A stretch of 64,000 bases of DNA from Dentipellis sp. KUC8613 (GCA_002286715.1 NSJX01000035.1:62001-126000), one strand, 5' to 3'. Positions 46,399 through 59,883 are shown, counted from the stretch's first letter. The notes: generated by a model from the sequence alone, not told the origin. Numbers and translations: made by a program.

Positions 46399-47740
46399 GG
46401 TGGCAGTTAGTAGTAGAGAGATATCAGAGGCTCGTTACGCGGGATCGATGGGGGGCCTCTGGGGCACGGCGGCGGGGGGGCTTTATAGCGGCCGCCTGGA
46501 CCGGTCGTCGGGTTTGGGCATGGGTTTCCAGGGATCGCCATCGCGGACAGGAATAAGGATGCACGGAAATGACACGCTCGCATCGCACGTCTGCGGTTCG
46601 CCGCCATTATTGCATCTGCTGTTGCAGGAACGAGGCCGAGAATTAATCCTATCGTCGCCCATCGTCCTCGAATCACGTCATCCGGCCCTCATCCGTTCAC
46701 ACACGCTCTGCTGCTCCCTGTGATGATTCAGCATGCGCATGGTCCTGCGTAAGCCCGCGCAAGTCATAAGAGCCAGGTTTGTAGGCGGACTACAAAAACG
46801 GTGTAGTTGTTCCTTCGCACGCGGTTGACGTGTGTAAGGGTGTAGCGTGGGCTTCAATCATCTTGGGACGGCGCTGAGAAATCACCCCAAGTGGCGACGT
46901 GTCGGCGCTCAGGATACGGCGCCCGTATTTATTTAATTATAACCCTAGTCTAAGTTTTCGGCTATTCTCAGAACAAATGCGAATGCTTCGGTTTGTTTTC
47001 AGGTCTTGCAAAATCCAATCATCCCCCAACGAGATGCAGCCCATATCGCCCGATGCTGTCGACTCGCCGAGCAGCACGAACCAGCGCTCTGCAATATATT
47101 CGAGCGATCTCTCCGGAGGTATGACACCGCAGCGTGAACGCCTCATCCTCGAAATTTGCTTTCCGCGCTGTTTTTATTCGACAGCGCACAGCCAAGACTG
47201 CCATTTATTGCTGACAATAGCCTGAATGTAAGCGTAGTCAGCAATGTACGGACGTGCCACGGAGAATTTGTCCGTGGCCGACCGTGTTGACTGAAAGCCG
47301 GGCTATGGATTACTTGCTTAGCGGAGCATTAGCCATTAACTCGTACTAATGAAACAGACAGACTTTGTCAGGGAGTATACTTATATGAAGTGTCAATCCG
47401 CGTCGTGCCATTCGTCAACACATACCGCAGACAGAATTATCATGCATCATTTCCGGCTCAAGTATCTGCATTTCTGTGCAGGGTCTAGATCTTGCGACGT
47501 GCTTGAGAGCGACGTCGACCACGGACGAAGACATCAAACGGGACTTGTCCCCCCACTTGGACTCGCCCGCCATGTCAACTTGCCGTGCAGCAACAACATC
47601 GAGTCGATCCTAGACGCCAGACGCCAGGTGCCGTGGAACCCGATACACCCGCTATAGTTCACCGCAGCTCGAGGCTGTACTAGTAACATGGTAGTCAATA
47701 GACGATGGTCGATATGAAGCAACATGCATACTAACCCTAG
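46399..47740. other. Intergenic
   Basis: Begins with the GST promoter, then about 1.3 kb without any supported gene or element. Confidence 0.4.
46481..46487 (-). promoter_or_regulatory. TATA box of the GST gene
   Basis: TATAAAG on the minus strand about 83 bases upstream of the ATG. Confidence 0.55.
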
Positions 47741-47744
47741 GGTG

Positions 47745-47870
47745 ATCCGTGTCCGAGTCGGTCCACCCGACGCCCGGTGTTCTTCATCTGCATGGATCGT
47801 AGGCTCGGAATCGAACCAACGTCCGGTGTTTTCCCAGACTAGCGCTGTCGGCGACCTACAAAGACGACGA
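47745..47870 (-). repeat. tRNA-like (SINE-like) remnant with B-box
   Basis: On the minus strand, a perfect pol III B-box (GGTTCGATTCC, plus 47808-47818) sits in a tRNA-like fold: acceptor-like TGTAGGT/GCCTACG and an anticodon-like stem TCTGG/CCGGA. The loop lacks the universal T33, so this is not a working tRNA. About 30 bases (ACACCGG.CGT region) recur just downstream, and a related tail (GTCGG.GACCTA) appears near 48215. Confidence 0.4.
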
Positions 47871-49061
47871 CGAAGTTGTGCACCGGCCTAGAACGACTAT
47901 CTCCTACTATGGTCTGTGAAGGAGACCAGCACCGACCTTCCTCTGTGAATGATAACTGAATGTCAGAAGCCAGTAGACGTCAGCTCAGAGTCCTAGTCCA
48001 GAAAGCACGCACAGCACGAGTCACGGCGCGCATGACCCTCACCCATACGCATGCACTCGTACCAGTACCACACCGCAAACGCCCATGGCGGACATTCCGC
48101 TCGGCAGCCGCGGCGTGACCGAGGCTGCGGCAGTGCCCGGCATTTTTGGGCTTGGGTAGGCCTGCCAATGAGCTGGGGGGGAGGGGGGGTTGAATATTAA
48201 TATTTTCCATCCTGTCGGTGACCTAGGAAGACGACGGTGGAGCTGTAGACGTACCCGAGGGCACTTCAAGCTCAGGCTATCGATTGGAATTGGAGCACTC
48301 GCCTCAACATATGAACCTGTTTGTCAATGTCGGAGCAGAAGAATGACATCGTCGAGAGACTCGACATAAGAAGAGTCTTTACGTATACCATGCGGCGAGG
48401 AGCAAACACCGAATAAAGGTCTTGATCTTGACAGCCGAAGGAAAATCACTTTCAAGCACAGGTATCCAGTACCCTGGGAACACAGCACGGCGGCGGCGGT
48501 CAGCGAGGTCAATGGATAGGAGGTGACCTGTAAACCAGGTAACATATCAGCCGTGCACAGGTGATCCAAAAACGCACGGGGAATATTCATTACTCACCTC
48601 TGGCAAGGCCCTCGGGGAATGAATCTAAAAGAGACAAGTGCGGAGAAGGTCAAGGAAAACGGCAAACCGCGAGAACGAGCCACAAAATGGAAAAGCGAAC
48701 CGAACCAGAACCAACCACCAGCCACGGTCCCCCCCCCCCTCAGCGCACCAAGCCTGCAAACCAAGCCCGAAAGACCAGAAACGATCGCGAGGAAAGTCGC
48801 CTGGATAATTACAGAGCTAACGTAAAGACATGAAATGGTGCGAGGACAGGACTATGCGAAGAACGAAGGACGAAAACGGAAACAGAAACGGAAACGAAAG
48901 ACGGACGGAATCGAATTGAGGATATAATAACGACACACGCGCACCGTCGCCCAGAAGCCAGAAGCCACTGCGCCGCTGCACCGCGCAAAGTGTAAATTAT
49001 TCAGACACCCCTCACCCACGGCAGATCACCCAGAACCTACTATTACACCCCTCCCCCTTCT
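47871..49061. other. Intergenic
   Basis: No supported gene. Contains a G tract (48175-48190), a C tract (48728-48740) and purine-rich sequence before the 3' end of the Rho GEF gene. Confidence 0.4.
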
Positions 49062-52000
49062 CTATCTCCACGACGGCGCGGGCGTCGCCCTCGGCGAATG
49101 CGGGGGCGACCCGCCCAGCATGCCCTGCTGAAACGACGTCTGCTGCGTCGGCGACGACAGCTTCTCGGGGACATACAGCGGGATCGTCGGAATGAGCTCG
49201 AACACATGCTGCGCGACCGCGCGGCTCGCGCCGCTGCCAGCAGGCGGGTCCGCCGCGCGCATGACGCCGTGCACGCGCGCCTCCTGCGACACGCCGTTCT
49301 GCCACGTGCCCTTGGGCCCGGGCACGATCGCGGGCTGCTTCGCGGCGCCGCGCCCGTCCCAGATGCAGCGCAGGTCGTTCCCCGGGATGATCTGGCAGAG
49401 GCGCCCCGTCTCGACGTGCCGCACCTCGATGAAGCGCGTGTCGAAGAGCAGCACGTACGGCATGTGGCACGCAACGCGCTCCGCGGTGCCCTCCCATTCG
49501 ATGGGCGGCTTGGTGCGGCTCGGGTCGCCGTGACGGTTGACGTAGAGGCCGAATTCTGCGCGGGGAAAGTGTGAGTGCAGGTGCGGTCATGGTGGTATGG
49601 AGATGACGCACCATCGTAGCACAGCAGGAATTCGTTGTCGTTGGAGCGGAACATGCCCATGGGTCGACATGATTCACACCGCTTCGCGAGCTTTTCGTGG
49701 CGGGGGTCATCGCGCTGAGGAATCGTCACACTCTTGAAGCTATAGGCGGTGTCAATATTCAGTTACAGCACGAGATGTTGAAACACGCACTCAGACAAGT
49801 CCATGATCTCGAAACCCTTGGTACAGAGGATCGCGATTCTGGCTTTGAGGAACAGAAGGTCGTAGGACTCAGACGGGAGGAAGAAGTCCTGCACAGACGA
49901 CGTGAGAAGAAAACCATTGGGGAAGTAAAGATTTAAATTATACCCTATACACGCGGAACCACTCTGATCGCTGCTGACGGAAACCGAGACGCGTGCCCAA
50001 GGACATGGGCGCCTTCGTCTTCTCCTGGATCTTGTCGACCACAGGTTCGAGAACGCGGAACACGCTGTCGAGCTGCAAGTATCGTGATGAGGGACAGCCG
50101 CAATAGTCATTCGAAATGAACGTACGCCTTTCTTCTTCATGTAGATGACTAAAGTCCGCTCGCCAAGGGTGCCAACACTGAAGAAGTGTACATCCTTGGT
50201 GCCGTTCAATTTCTGTGGGGTCTGAGTGGTATTTGCACTGTGTGGCGATGAAGGCACGAGCGCCTCGATGTGGTATGCGAACAGCGACTGGAGTTCTCAA
50301 GTAAGTATATGCAACTGCCGATGGTGATGCATCCACGAACCTTGTCCGCCAAGACAAGGAATATACCGAAATCCTCTAGCATGGCGCATTGTGTCACCCA
50401 CTTCAAGTGGAGCACACGACGCATCGCTATTCGCAATCGACGTCAGCTCCAGTGTTCGATGGAAGAGAAAGCGGAACCTACATCTCGAATCATGACGGAA
50501 CCCTATCCAAACACCCTCGGCACATCCCACAGCGACAAGCGCGCGTCCGTCGTTTGTAGCTGGGATCGCATGCATCAGCCACCACCACCTGTACATCCGG
50601 AGGATCAAAGACTCACTGAATGGCACAGAGCAAGTGACTTTGCCTGTGAACGAGTTTTCACTATTCCACGACGTGTTCGTCGGCGCCGCCAGCGACGGCA
50701 TCAAGAACGTATCAGCGCTAAGCGTCTCGACCTCGAACACCTTATTCGACTCCTGCACGACCTTGCGCAGGCCGATCGCCTCCTCGAGTTTGTCCTTCCA
50801 CTCCGAGCGCGCCTGGGCAGACTCGGCGTAGACAGTGTATAGGCCACCGAGGCGGCCGTTGTGGTGAAGGGTGCATGGATAGACGACGCGCGCGTCGGAG
50901 GGCGTGTCGGGAGAGATGGTTGGTACGGAAGATGTGGGAGTGTCGTGCCCGCGTTCACCACCGCGGAGACCCCGGAGGATGCCTGTTCCTCGTTGAGTCG
51001 GGGCGTCGGTGAAGTTGGCGAGTGTGAGGAGGTCGAGTGGGATAGGCTGGATGTCATGTAAGATACAATAGAATCGACAAGACATTTATCCACTCACGCG
51101 ACGATTGACTTGGTATTTAGTGACACCATCCCTCTCTTTGGGCTTCGTCATGACAACTGCGACAAAATTAGCCCACGTCTCCAAACATCTCAGCGGCCAC
51201 TCACGATAATTGTCAAACAGCAGCACAAAAAGTTCACTCCATCCACTCCATTCAAAGCCTGTATCCGGCTGGCGCAGCAGCTTGCCGGCATGAATAAGCG
51301 ACCGGTTCTCCGCGAGCAGGTCCATGTCGACCGCCTCGCCGGGCTTGAAGACCAAGTTCGCGTTGTACCGCCAGAGCTCGACCTTCTGCTCCGCAGACGC
51401 GACTCCGGGCTGCGTCTCCTTGAGCAACGACTTGATCACGTCGATGACCTGCGGGATGCTCTCGATGTCCTCGTGGCCCTCGGGGCTCTCTTCGCGGATA
51501 CCCTTCAGAAGCAGTTCGTATCGGGCGAGACGGGGAATAGGCCGGTTGACGAAATTCTTCATGTCCAGACGGTTGGCATCCGGATGACGCGTGCATTGCT
51601 AGCAGCAGAAGTTCATCAACTGAACAGATGCGTCAATAAAATGTGGGACGTACCTCGACAAACGTCTTGAACGCCGGGTTATTCGCCATCTCATCGACGA
51701 TGCGGTACTCCGCGATCGGGTAGTTCGTCACGTACTCCATGTACGCCTCACGCCAGTTGAGCGCAGCATCGAAGATCGCGGCAGTAACACTGTTGATAAC
51801 GGGGTGCTCGTCACGCTGGATGGCGTGGAGACGGTCGAGCAGCTTGCGATGGTGCGCGTGCAGCTCGCCGAAGTTGTGGAACACGTCGAGGATGAACGAC
51901 GCCAGGCGCTCACGCGGGATAATGGGAGGATCAGCTTCGCGGAGCGGTTGCACGTAGATCTGTGGTGCTGTCAACGACGGCATGATAGCATAGAGCACAA

Positions 52001-55000
52001 GATACGCACGACGTCGATGTTCTCAAGATCCTTGACGTACTGCATTTCACCCTTGATCAACTCGAAGATGATACTGCCAAAGTGTCAGCAAGCATGACTT
52101 CGATACTTAGAAATATACCTACCTCTGCCTCTTCTGCTCCTTCTTAGCGATATCCTTACGCACGTCGTCCGCAACCAAGTTATGCCACTCGTACTTGCCC
52201 GTCGGGCCACGGCACATCGCATGCTGGAACGTCTGCAGGTGGCACACGACCTGCAGGCTCTTGAACGCCTCGACGGCCTCCATCAGGTAATCCGCGTCGG
52301 GGTTGCCCTCCGCCGTCTCCTTCGCGATCGCCTCGAGCGTGAGCTGGTACTTCTGCATGTGCTCCGACGGGCGGTTGAGGAAGACCTTGAGGTCGATCCT
52401 GCGCGCGTCGGGGTGGCGGCTACATTGCTGCGCCAGCGTCAGATTGCTGTTGTGGAAGGGACAACAATAGGCAGCATGTCAGAGCTCACCTCGAGGAACA
52501 ACCGGAATTCGGCATTGTTCTCGCCCTCCTCCTTCAGGCGCTTCTCCGCCGAGGGCAGGTTGCCAACATAGGTGGGGTATACGAGGCGGAACTCGGTCGC
52601 GGCTTCGAGTAGAATGTCGCCGATGCGCTGGATGACGAGCGACTGCTCGCGCTGGCGCACGTTCATAACCTCCAGTAGCCGACGGTTCGACTCCCGTACT
52701 TCGAATAGGTTACCGAAGACGTTGTCGATGAAAACGTCGAGCTCGCCGTGATGGATGACGGGTGGGTCAGCATATCGAAGGGGTTTGATGAAGATCTAGC
52801 AGCTCGAAGTCAGTGAATGTCGCTGAGTATAAAAAAAGAAACTCACCGTCTCTATGAGATCTAAGTCGTGAACGTATTGTGCTTCCTTAGTGATGAGGCG
52901 GTGGATGATCCTATCCGCAGTATTGTGTATTAGTCTACAACGATGAACAGTCGCGGAACGTACGTTTGTCGATTGATCTCGCTCTCCGGGAGCGATTTCA
53001 ACACTTCGGGATCTACAGTCTTCGGCCACTCCTCGGTCTACAGGGTATAACCTCAAAAAGACGTACTTCAGGAATTGATCACGTGACTTACCAGAGACAC
53101 CGCCGGCTCCTGTGGTGGCGGCTCAACAACAGGTGCCTCCTTCTGGATAACGAAGTCAGCGTCACGAGAAAATCTAGCAAAGTGATACTTACTCTGGGTC
53201 GGCGCGGGCAGGCATAGGCATAGCATGGCGTTCCATCCACACAGCTCGGCGAGTAACACTTGGTAAGCACGGTAATAACGCTCGTCGGGAGCTCCTCGCG
53301 CTCGGGTACCGCATCCGCGCCCCCCTCCTGGTCATCAAGGAACATATACACATCCTCAACGCCGTCCTGGAGGATGCGCCCACCCCACTCGACCTCGTAA
53401 AAGAACAGCTGCGACTGCAGGCTGCGTGCGACCTGCAGCGCGATCGCACGATCGTTCGTCGCGACGCCCTGGTTGATCAGCAGCTCGCGCCGGATTTGCG
53501 ACTGCAGCGTCGACTGCGCGCGCCATACACCCATACCGACACCGACACCCACAGCATCATCACCAGGAGCACGATCAGCGTATCACCAGCCGCACAGCGT
53601 GAGCCACACGCACCACGATGTCTTTCCCCGTGAACGCGCGGGGGTACGGGATGCTGCCCTTGACGTGCGTGCCGCGCGGGACCTTGTCGCGCAGCCACAC
53701 GGCGATGTTGCTCAGCAGCGCAAAGTTGACGAATGCGTCGAGGCCCTCGTCCGACTCGTAGTCGTCGTCGTACAGCTCGTCGTCGTACAGGTCGTCGCCG
53801 TACGCGCTGTCCTGGAGCGCCTCCTGGCCCTTGATCGACAGCATCGTGCGCTCCATCTCCTCCGCGAGCCGCGAGCGGCTGCCCGCGCCGCCGGGCGTGT
53901 TCATGTTCGACGTGTCCGAGATCGCGATGGACGGCTCGCGCATGTACGCGCTCCTGTCCGAGCGGCGCGACTTGGACCCGATCGAGTCCCCGCGGCGCAC
54001 GGACCCGCCCGGGACGGTGTCGCTGTACGTCGTCGGCACGGAGGACGTCGTCGCCTGCGTCGACGCGGTGAAGTTGCGCTCGAGCGCGCTCACCTGCGAC
54101 GTGCTCGCCGTCGACGCCGCGCTCGCGGAGCGGCCCACGCCCGCGCTCACGCCCGACATCGCGCTGCTCGTGCTGCCCGACATCGGGCGCGCGAGGACGT
54201 GCGTGCCCGGCGCGAGGATGTCCTCCGAGGACGTGCGCCCGCGCGCGTCGAGCGACATGCCCGGCGCGAGGCGCGGGTGCACCGCGGGCGTCGTGTACGG
54301 CGATGTGTTCTGCGACGACCCGCCGTCGAGCGTGAAGTACGAGCTGCCCGTCGTGCCCGTCGTGTGGGTGCTCGACGACGTCGGCGCGCCCGAATAGGCG
54401 TCGATGATGGACGAGGGCGTGGATGAGCCCTCGTGCGGCCCGTCCGTGCTGTTGTACCCGGGGATGCGCGGGGCGAGCGCGCCTGCCGGGCGCACCGACG
54501 GCTGGCGGCGCCATTGGCTTGGCTGTCCGGGCGGCGCGCCGTTGGGGGCGTTGCGCCCGCTCGAGGTAGCACCCCACTGCGATGAATCACCTGTCGCAGT
54601 CGGCGCCGGCGCCGGCGCTGGCTCGGGGACTGGCATGGCATATTGCATCGAGTTGGCCTGGCGCGTGTGTCCGGGCTGGGTCGGCGGTGATGGGGTCCCG
54701 GATGCGCTCCCCGGCCGAAGCGTTGCGGGGAGGCGATTCGGTGGGCGAGGGTCGGAGGGCAGACCGCGATGCGTGTGGGTACCGTTCGCACCAGAGGTGT
54801 AGGAACGGGCGCTAGGGTATGGTCAGTTGGTGTTCCTGCCGAGGGTTGGTGACGTACGGATCTGAGGCAGGCGATTTTGATGAGGGGGCCGAGTCGGGGA
54901 TGTAGGGGCGTGGCTCAGGGAAACTGGGAGAGGGAGAGGCGGATGCACCTGGGAGGCGGGGCAAAGGGCGCGGTCCTTTGCCTTGAGTGGGAGATTGAGG

Positions 55001-55568
55001 GTACATGGGGTTGGGTAACCGTCGGGAGCTCTCCCAAGGACTAGGGCTTGGAGGCGCTTGTGCTGGAAGATTACATGAATCAGCGACCATAAATAGGTGC
55101 TAGTCATCAAGCAGGATGCAGTCCAGCAGCGCCATGGCACCGAGTTAGATGGTTGCGTAGTGGATAGTCATGGACAATGGAACTCGAGGTGCATTCTGCC
55201 ATTGAAGGAGGGTACCATGCAAGCAACGCAGCAGCATCCTCCCACAGAGTGACACCCAAAGCTTCCCAGTCCACCAAATCGCCCGCTATACGTCACCACG
55301 GATGGCTAGGGCGCTGCACGTAGTGGAAAGATGAATGATGCGTGCGAGACTGACCTGAGGGGTAGGGCACAGAGCGGCCTGACTTGGACGAGGGAGATAC
55401 GCTATCATCAGGCGAGTAACGCGAGCTCTGATCTCTCTCCTGACGGCTGGATAGTGGCTTTGCAGGACTGGGGTCTGGGGTGGGAGACTCTTCAGCGAAG
55501 CCAGCGAGGACTTGATTATACAGCTCCTGCAGATCCGCGTCGCCAGGTGGGTGCGTAGCGGTTGACAT
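49062..55568 (-). CDS. Rho1-type guanine nucleotide exchange factor with DEP, two DH modules, PH and CNH
   Basis: Twenty-one exons (55568-55355, 55062-54858, 54811-53614, 53513-53193, 53142-53092, 53037-52964, 52910-52847, 52795-52490, 52427-52123, 52073-52010, 51959-51654, 51598-51205, 51156-51098, 51046-50617, 50559-50482, 50426-50341, 50287-50126, 50072-49944, 49888-49791, 49739-49612, 49555-49062) give 1721 residues, every phase closed. Order: disordered Ser/Pro N-terminus; DEP (about 495-610); DH-1 (about 688-905, EEWPKTVDPE...LITKEAQYVHDLD); DH-2 (about 913-1110, FELIKGEMQYVKDLE, RPIPRLARYELLLKGI); PH (about 1170-1330); CNH to the end (CAEGVWIGFR, LHLKWVTQCAMLEDFGIFLV, CHMPYVLLFDTRFIEVR). 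The Rom2/Rgf family activates Rho1 for cell-wall integrity. The extra DH is unusual: exons 64 and 306 bases long occur twice in the same order. Confidence 0.9.
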
Positions 55569-55987
55569 GATGGGCTCGCTGGCGCCTCAAAGGGCGTGCT
55601 AGTACGCAGGCGAGAAGATTGAAGGAGGAGGAGGAGAGGTAGAGGGATGGAGGAGGAGTTGATTGAGATGTAGGTTCGCGGTCGATAGCGGGCAGACTGC
55701 CGCGGCTGCACTGAGCGCTATAGCGGCACAACCTGACCCCGGCCACCGCTCTCTGCACCGCTCGTCCGACCGTCCGACCGTTGACAAAATCCACTTATCT
55801 GGTTTATTTATCCCATTCAAGCCCTGCTTACATGGTACTCCATGTCGCTGCACAATTACTCGCAGCTCTGTAAAAGGTTGATTTCTGCTAGAACAGGACC
55901 GTACAGAGGCAATGGGAGTATAATGAGGCGAGTGCGGGGTTCCCGGGCTACTGCTCGAATTCCGCAATTATTAAAATGAAATCGCTA

Positions 55988-56026
55988 CAGTGCGTTGCAT
56001 AAGAAACTGCAGTCGACGCGTCGAGA
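55988..56026 (+). repeat. Left terminal inverted repeat of the Tc1-like element
   Basis: Begins CAGTGCGTTGCATAAGAAAC and is identical in reverse complement to 59884-59922. Confidence 0.95.
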
Positions 56027-56583
56027 TTGTTGTTTGTTCTAGCCAAAGCGTGACAATTTGAATCTCCGACACTGCAGCGGGGAGCACCCACTGTCGCTTA
56101 CCAGCGTCCGTGGCTTCAAACTGTACTTATGCACGCTCCATCGTGTCAGCGATTCCAGGGACTCTGCGTGCTGAAGAAGCGAAAGCCGTCCTCGCCGATA
56201 GACTCGGTCTTTGTTTCAGGTATCACTTCTGCCCTTGGACCTTCGTTGGGAGGTCGGCCATACCGGCTCGCATAAAGACGGCGATGGACAGATTCGTCGT
56301 CGTAGCCGACTCAATGTTGCCAACTGACAAAGGATTTCTAGGCCTTTTAGTTCCAGCAATATACAACCATTCAATGATGTTGATCGATTGGTGAGCCTCA
56401 GCCGACGGACACTGCGGACAATCGAAGATTTTTGCTTGGCGCTTTTCTGGGGTGCACGGGAGACTCGGCGAACAGGGTGCACGGGCAACTGGTGGGTGTA
56501 GCGCATGGGGTATAAAGAGGGCAAGCACTGACCACTGCTCTTCAGCTTTGCGAGCAGAGCAGATTCACTCCACCTTCTTCGAT

Positions 56584-58634
56584 ATGACGGGCATCACCAT
56601 CCGCATTCCTGGTCGCTCCGCAGCTGCATCCGGCACGAGCACGACTGATGTTCAACCAGTTTCGAATCGTGAGCAGGCCGCGAAGTCTGTGGATCGAGGG
56701 ACTCCCAATGTTCGTGCAGGCAAAGAGAACATTGCCCCGCTTCCATCCGATGTCTGGCTCCAAAACCCTGCTTGGATTGGTAGGGATTCTACCGTTACTC
56801 TAACCCCCGTCTTTTCTGAATTGTTTTTTTTGCAGACGGTGCTGTGAACCCACCGCAGTTCTATATGTCGCAGGCCCAAATGGTCGACGCATTACAAGCG
56901 GCCGCCAACGCTGGGATCCCGATCCCTCCGGGGCCTGGTGCTGCGATGCTCGCAGCTGCTCGGGCAGGAGATGCGCCTGTGTCTGCTGCAACCGCGAGGC
57001 CGGCCAATCGCCCGAGCGAACAGGTTTGCGACACAGTCAACACTTCGGCGGGTATTGCGCAGAAATCAGGTACGTATACGAGCCGCTCTGGAATATGTAC
57101 TCTCATTGCAAGTTTTTGCCGACAGCTGCAGAGCCCACTAACAAGGCGTTAGACCCTTCGCTCTCGGCGGGTAATAGCGGTAAGAGTTATCACTTTACAT
57201 ACCGCTGCAGCAATTGATAGCATTTGTCTCAGTGCTCGGCGATGCTGGGTATCTTGTGTATGTTACACACACACTGTCAGTGCTCGACAACACTCCTGCA
57301 GTCCGCGGTTCGAAGTCCGCACCCAAGAAGGTTAAGACCCCAACGACGAAGTTCGAGTACATTGACGTGCAGAACATTTCGCGCGTCAAATTTTTCCAAG
57401 CATGCCTGAGGGTCCATGATTTGGCCGATCACTTCAGTGCTGGTGTCCATTCTGGGCCAGCCTTCAAGTTATGGTGGACAGGGTCGAAGTACGTGCCTAC
57501 ACATCTCAATATTAATTCACAGATCTGACGATATAATGTAGTGGTGGTAAGGCAGGGGCTCTGACAATTGAGACCGATCGCGACTTTGCGCTCGCACAGA
57601 GCGCTCTGCTTCAGAAAAATAAGAAAACAGTGGCTGTATCGGTTGAGTTTGATACCGACCAGATGAACGGGTTTCGCATCCGTCGGCAGGTGAATATTGA
57701 TATGTATTTCGCATGGCCTCCTGGTATTCTGACGACATATTGACAGGGCCTTCTTCCCAGTCCTACGCAGGATCCCACAGACGAGCTCGCCTTTGGAACC
57801 AAGGTAAGTTTAATCTCATGTATCTACTATATCTGTTTTATATGACCCGCATGATAGGTACCCAACGTCGATGCGTTTAGCGACCAGTCGCAGATCCACG
57901 GCGCCATCATTCTCGAGCTCAAAGCCAAATGGCCATGCCAACAGCATCTCGGAGAGCACGGCGAGGATGGATTCTGCTACGTTACCGCAAATGCAGAACA
58001 CATCCGGTTGAATGCCCGGAAGTTGAAGTTCTGGGCTGCCGCCATTGTACGTGTCTCTTTCTTCGACAAAAATATGACAAATTTAAACATCTTTCAGGCT
58101 GCGCATGAAGCTACAAAGAATGAGCCGCCCAACACGGTTGAATTTGACGGCTTCCGTGATGGCCGTCTATCAATGGCACGGCCACGTGGTCGTTCCGGCC
58201 CTCATCCAGCTAGCTCATCCAGCCAGTCCAGCCCTGGCGTTGACACCTCGCAGCTGCTCATGGCTGCCATCCTGTCGAACATGAACAACAAGCGCTCACG
58301 GTCACGGTCGCCGGAAGAAATGCGGACACCATCGACATCACGCGCATTTGCAGTCCCTCTTTCTCCACCTCCCGCCGCAGGCACCGAGCTTCATACATGC
58401 CTCACGGACTTCCTGGAGGCTAAAGGAATTGATTTTAGGGGGTTTGAGAATGCCCTCTTGCTCCTGGATTTTACACCTGATGTCATCCCCTTCGTCTCCA
58501 TCAGTCGCCTCTGCGAAGTGACCAATAGCGTTGAAGGCCGCGCAATCAAGTTCCAAGCGTTCTGCAAAGCATGGTCTTCACGTCAGGAAGAGAAACACTC
58601 TTATCTTGCTACGAAGAGGTCTCGTTTCACTTGA
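56584..58634 (+). CDS. Passenger protein of the Tc1-like element, function unknown
   Basis: Exons 56584-56779, 56836-57069, 57126-57179, 57281-57488, 57542-57689, 57747-57803, 57858-58046 and 58098-58634 give 540 residues with all phases closed and no stop. The N-terminus is low complexity. A folded middle part (FEYIDVQNISRVKFFQACL; FKLWWTGSNGGKAGALTIET; KKTVAVSVEFDTDQMNG) may be a beta-grasp or PB1-like fold (inference). Then IILELKAKWPCQQH, a basic linker (KRSRSRSPEEMR) and a C-terminal helical block LHTCLTDFLEAKGIDFRGFE ... ISRLCEVTNSVEG resembling a SAM-like domain. It has no transposase, nuclease or helicase motif I recognise. It ends 108 bases from the convergent transposase stop. Eight introns-worth of maintained splicing implies selection or youth. 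Confidence 0.8.
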
Positions 58635-58741
58635 CGTACTACATATTGACTTCTCTACCTACCTATTCACACTTAATTACCTATTTGCACACTCATTTTC
58701 CCATTTCACTTCACCCGACATTCGCTCCGATACAAATTTAT

Positions 58742-59811
58742 CTAGCCATACGTATAACCACAGTTTAATACCCAACCTTCTGCACTTTCGTGAGTGATAG
58801 CTGCCGCCGCACGTTCAATGAGCCATGGCCGTACTTCAGGTCGGATCGCCGCCGCCTCATGACGGCGAAGCCACGCCTTTATAGAATGGAAAGCTTGCTC
58901 AATTGGATTGAAGTCAGGAGAGTAAGGTGGGAGGTATATCAGCTTTGCACCTGGAGATTTGTGAGCGAAGGTTATCACGAGAAGACAAAAGTCATACCGC
59001 ATTCATCTTCAACAATCTGTCGAACAGCTTCATCATGATGAATCGCACAATTGTCAAGTACAATGACACTGCGCGGTCCTGGATATGGTCCAAGTTGAGG
59101 AGCCTACATCACAGACAAACATTAGCTCCTGAGCAAAGAGCACAACATGAGCCATACAAGTTCTTCGCGGATGAACTGGATGAACTTGTCCTTCGTCACG
59201 GCACCTTCGAAGATGTCAAGTGCGACGATGCCATCACAAGAGAGGGCCGGAAGTACAGAATAGCGCTGACCACGGATGAACGTTGCGCGACGAACGCATG
59301 CCCGTCCGAGCGCGGCCCACCCATCGTCTCGTTGGTTTGTCTTGTCATCTACGCTGGATTCATCCAGCCAGATGAAATATTCGGCCGGGATATCGCCATA
59401 CTCTGCTTGCCATGTTGCACGCAACAGCTCATTACGCTCAAGAGCAGTTTTTGCGACTTGCTTTCGAGTGAGCGCCATCTGCCGAACTGCACGAGATAGC
59501 GTGGCAATCGAGACGTCAATATGCCGGTTCTCGGAGAGTTGAAGCTGTAGCTCATCTAGATATAGGCATGGGTTGGCTGATATGAGGGCAGAGAGGTAGT
59601 TCAAGTCGCCACTGTCGAGTAACCGTGGACGTCGGCGAGGGCGAGAAAACGGATTCTGGACATCGCCATAGTCGCGGTGCAGTTGTAGCACCTTGTATAC
59701 GGTCCGTTCTGAGCACCGCGCCAAAGCCGCGATCTGCGATGCTGACATGGCGTATTCCTCGTGCCAGTAAACGATGAGGCGTCGTTGTTCGACGGTGGTG
59801 TGAGGAGCCAT
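58742..59811 (-). CDS. Tc1/mariner-family transposase (DD35E)
   Basis: Exons 59811-59158, 59103-58998 and 58950-58742 give 322 residues. N-terminal paired helix-turn-helix DNA-binding part (MSASQIAALARCSERTVYKV, then RPRLLDSGDLNYLSALISAN). The DDE catalytic residues are visible: D150 in YFIWLDESSVDD, D235 in SVIVLDNCAIHHDE and E271 in YLPPYSPDFNPIEQAFHSIK, the last two 35 residues apart. The frame is intact with two introns of 54 and 47 bases, so the enzyme could be functional. Sits inside matching inverted repeats and TA duplications. Confidence 0.93.
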
Positions 59812-59883
59812 ACTCGTTCAGACTGCTGTCACGCTGTGACTGATACAGGCTTGATGTGACTATTTGGCTACTACAAACAAGAT

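Noticed and set aside
53473..54426. 317-codon plus-strand open frame
   Set aside because: Antisense to the large GC-rich exon 3 of the Rho GEF; Arg/Ala-rich composition is the usual shadow of GC-rich coding sequence.
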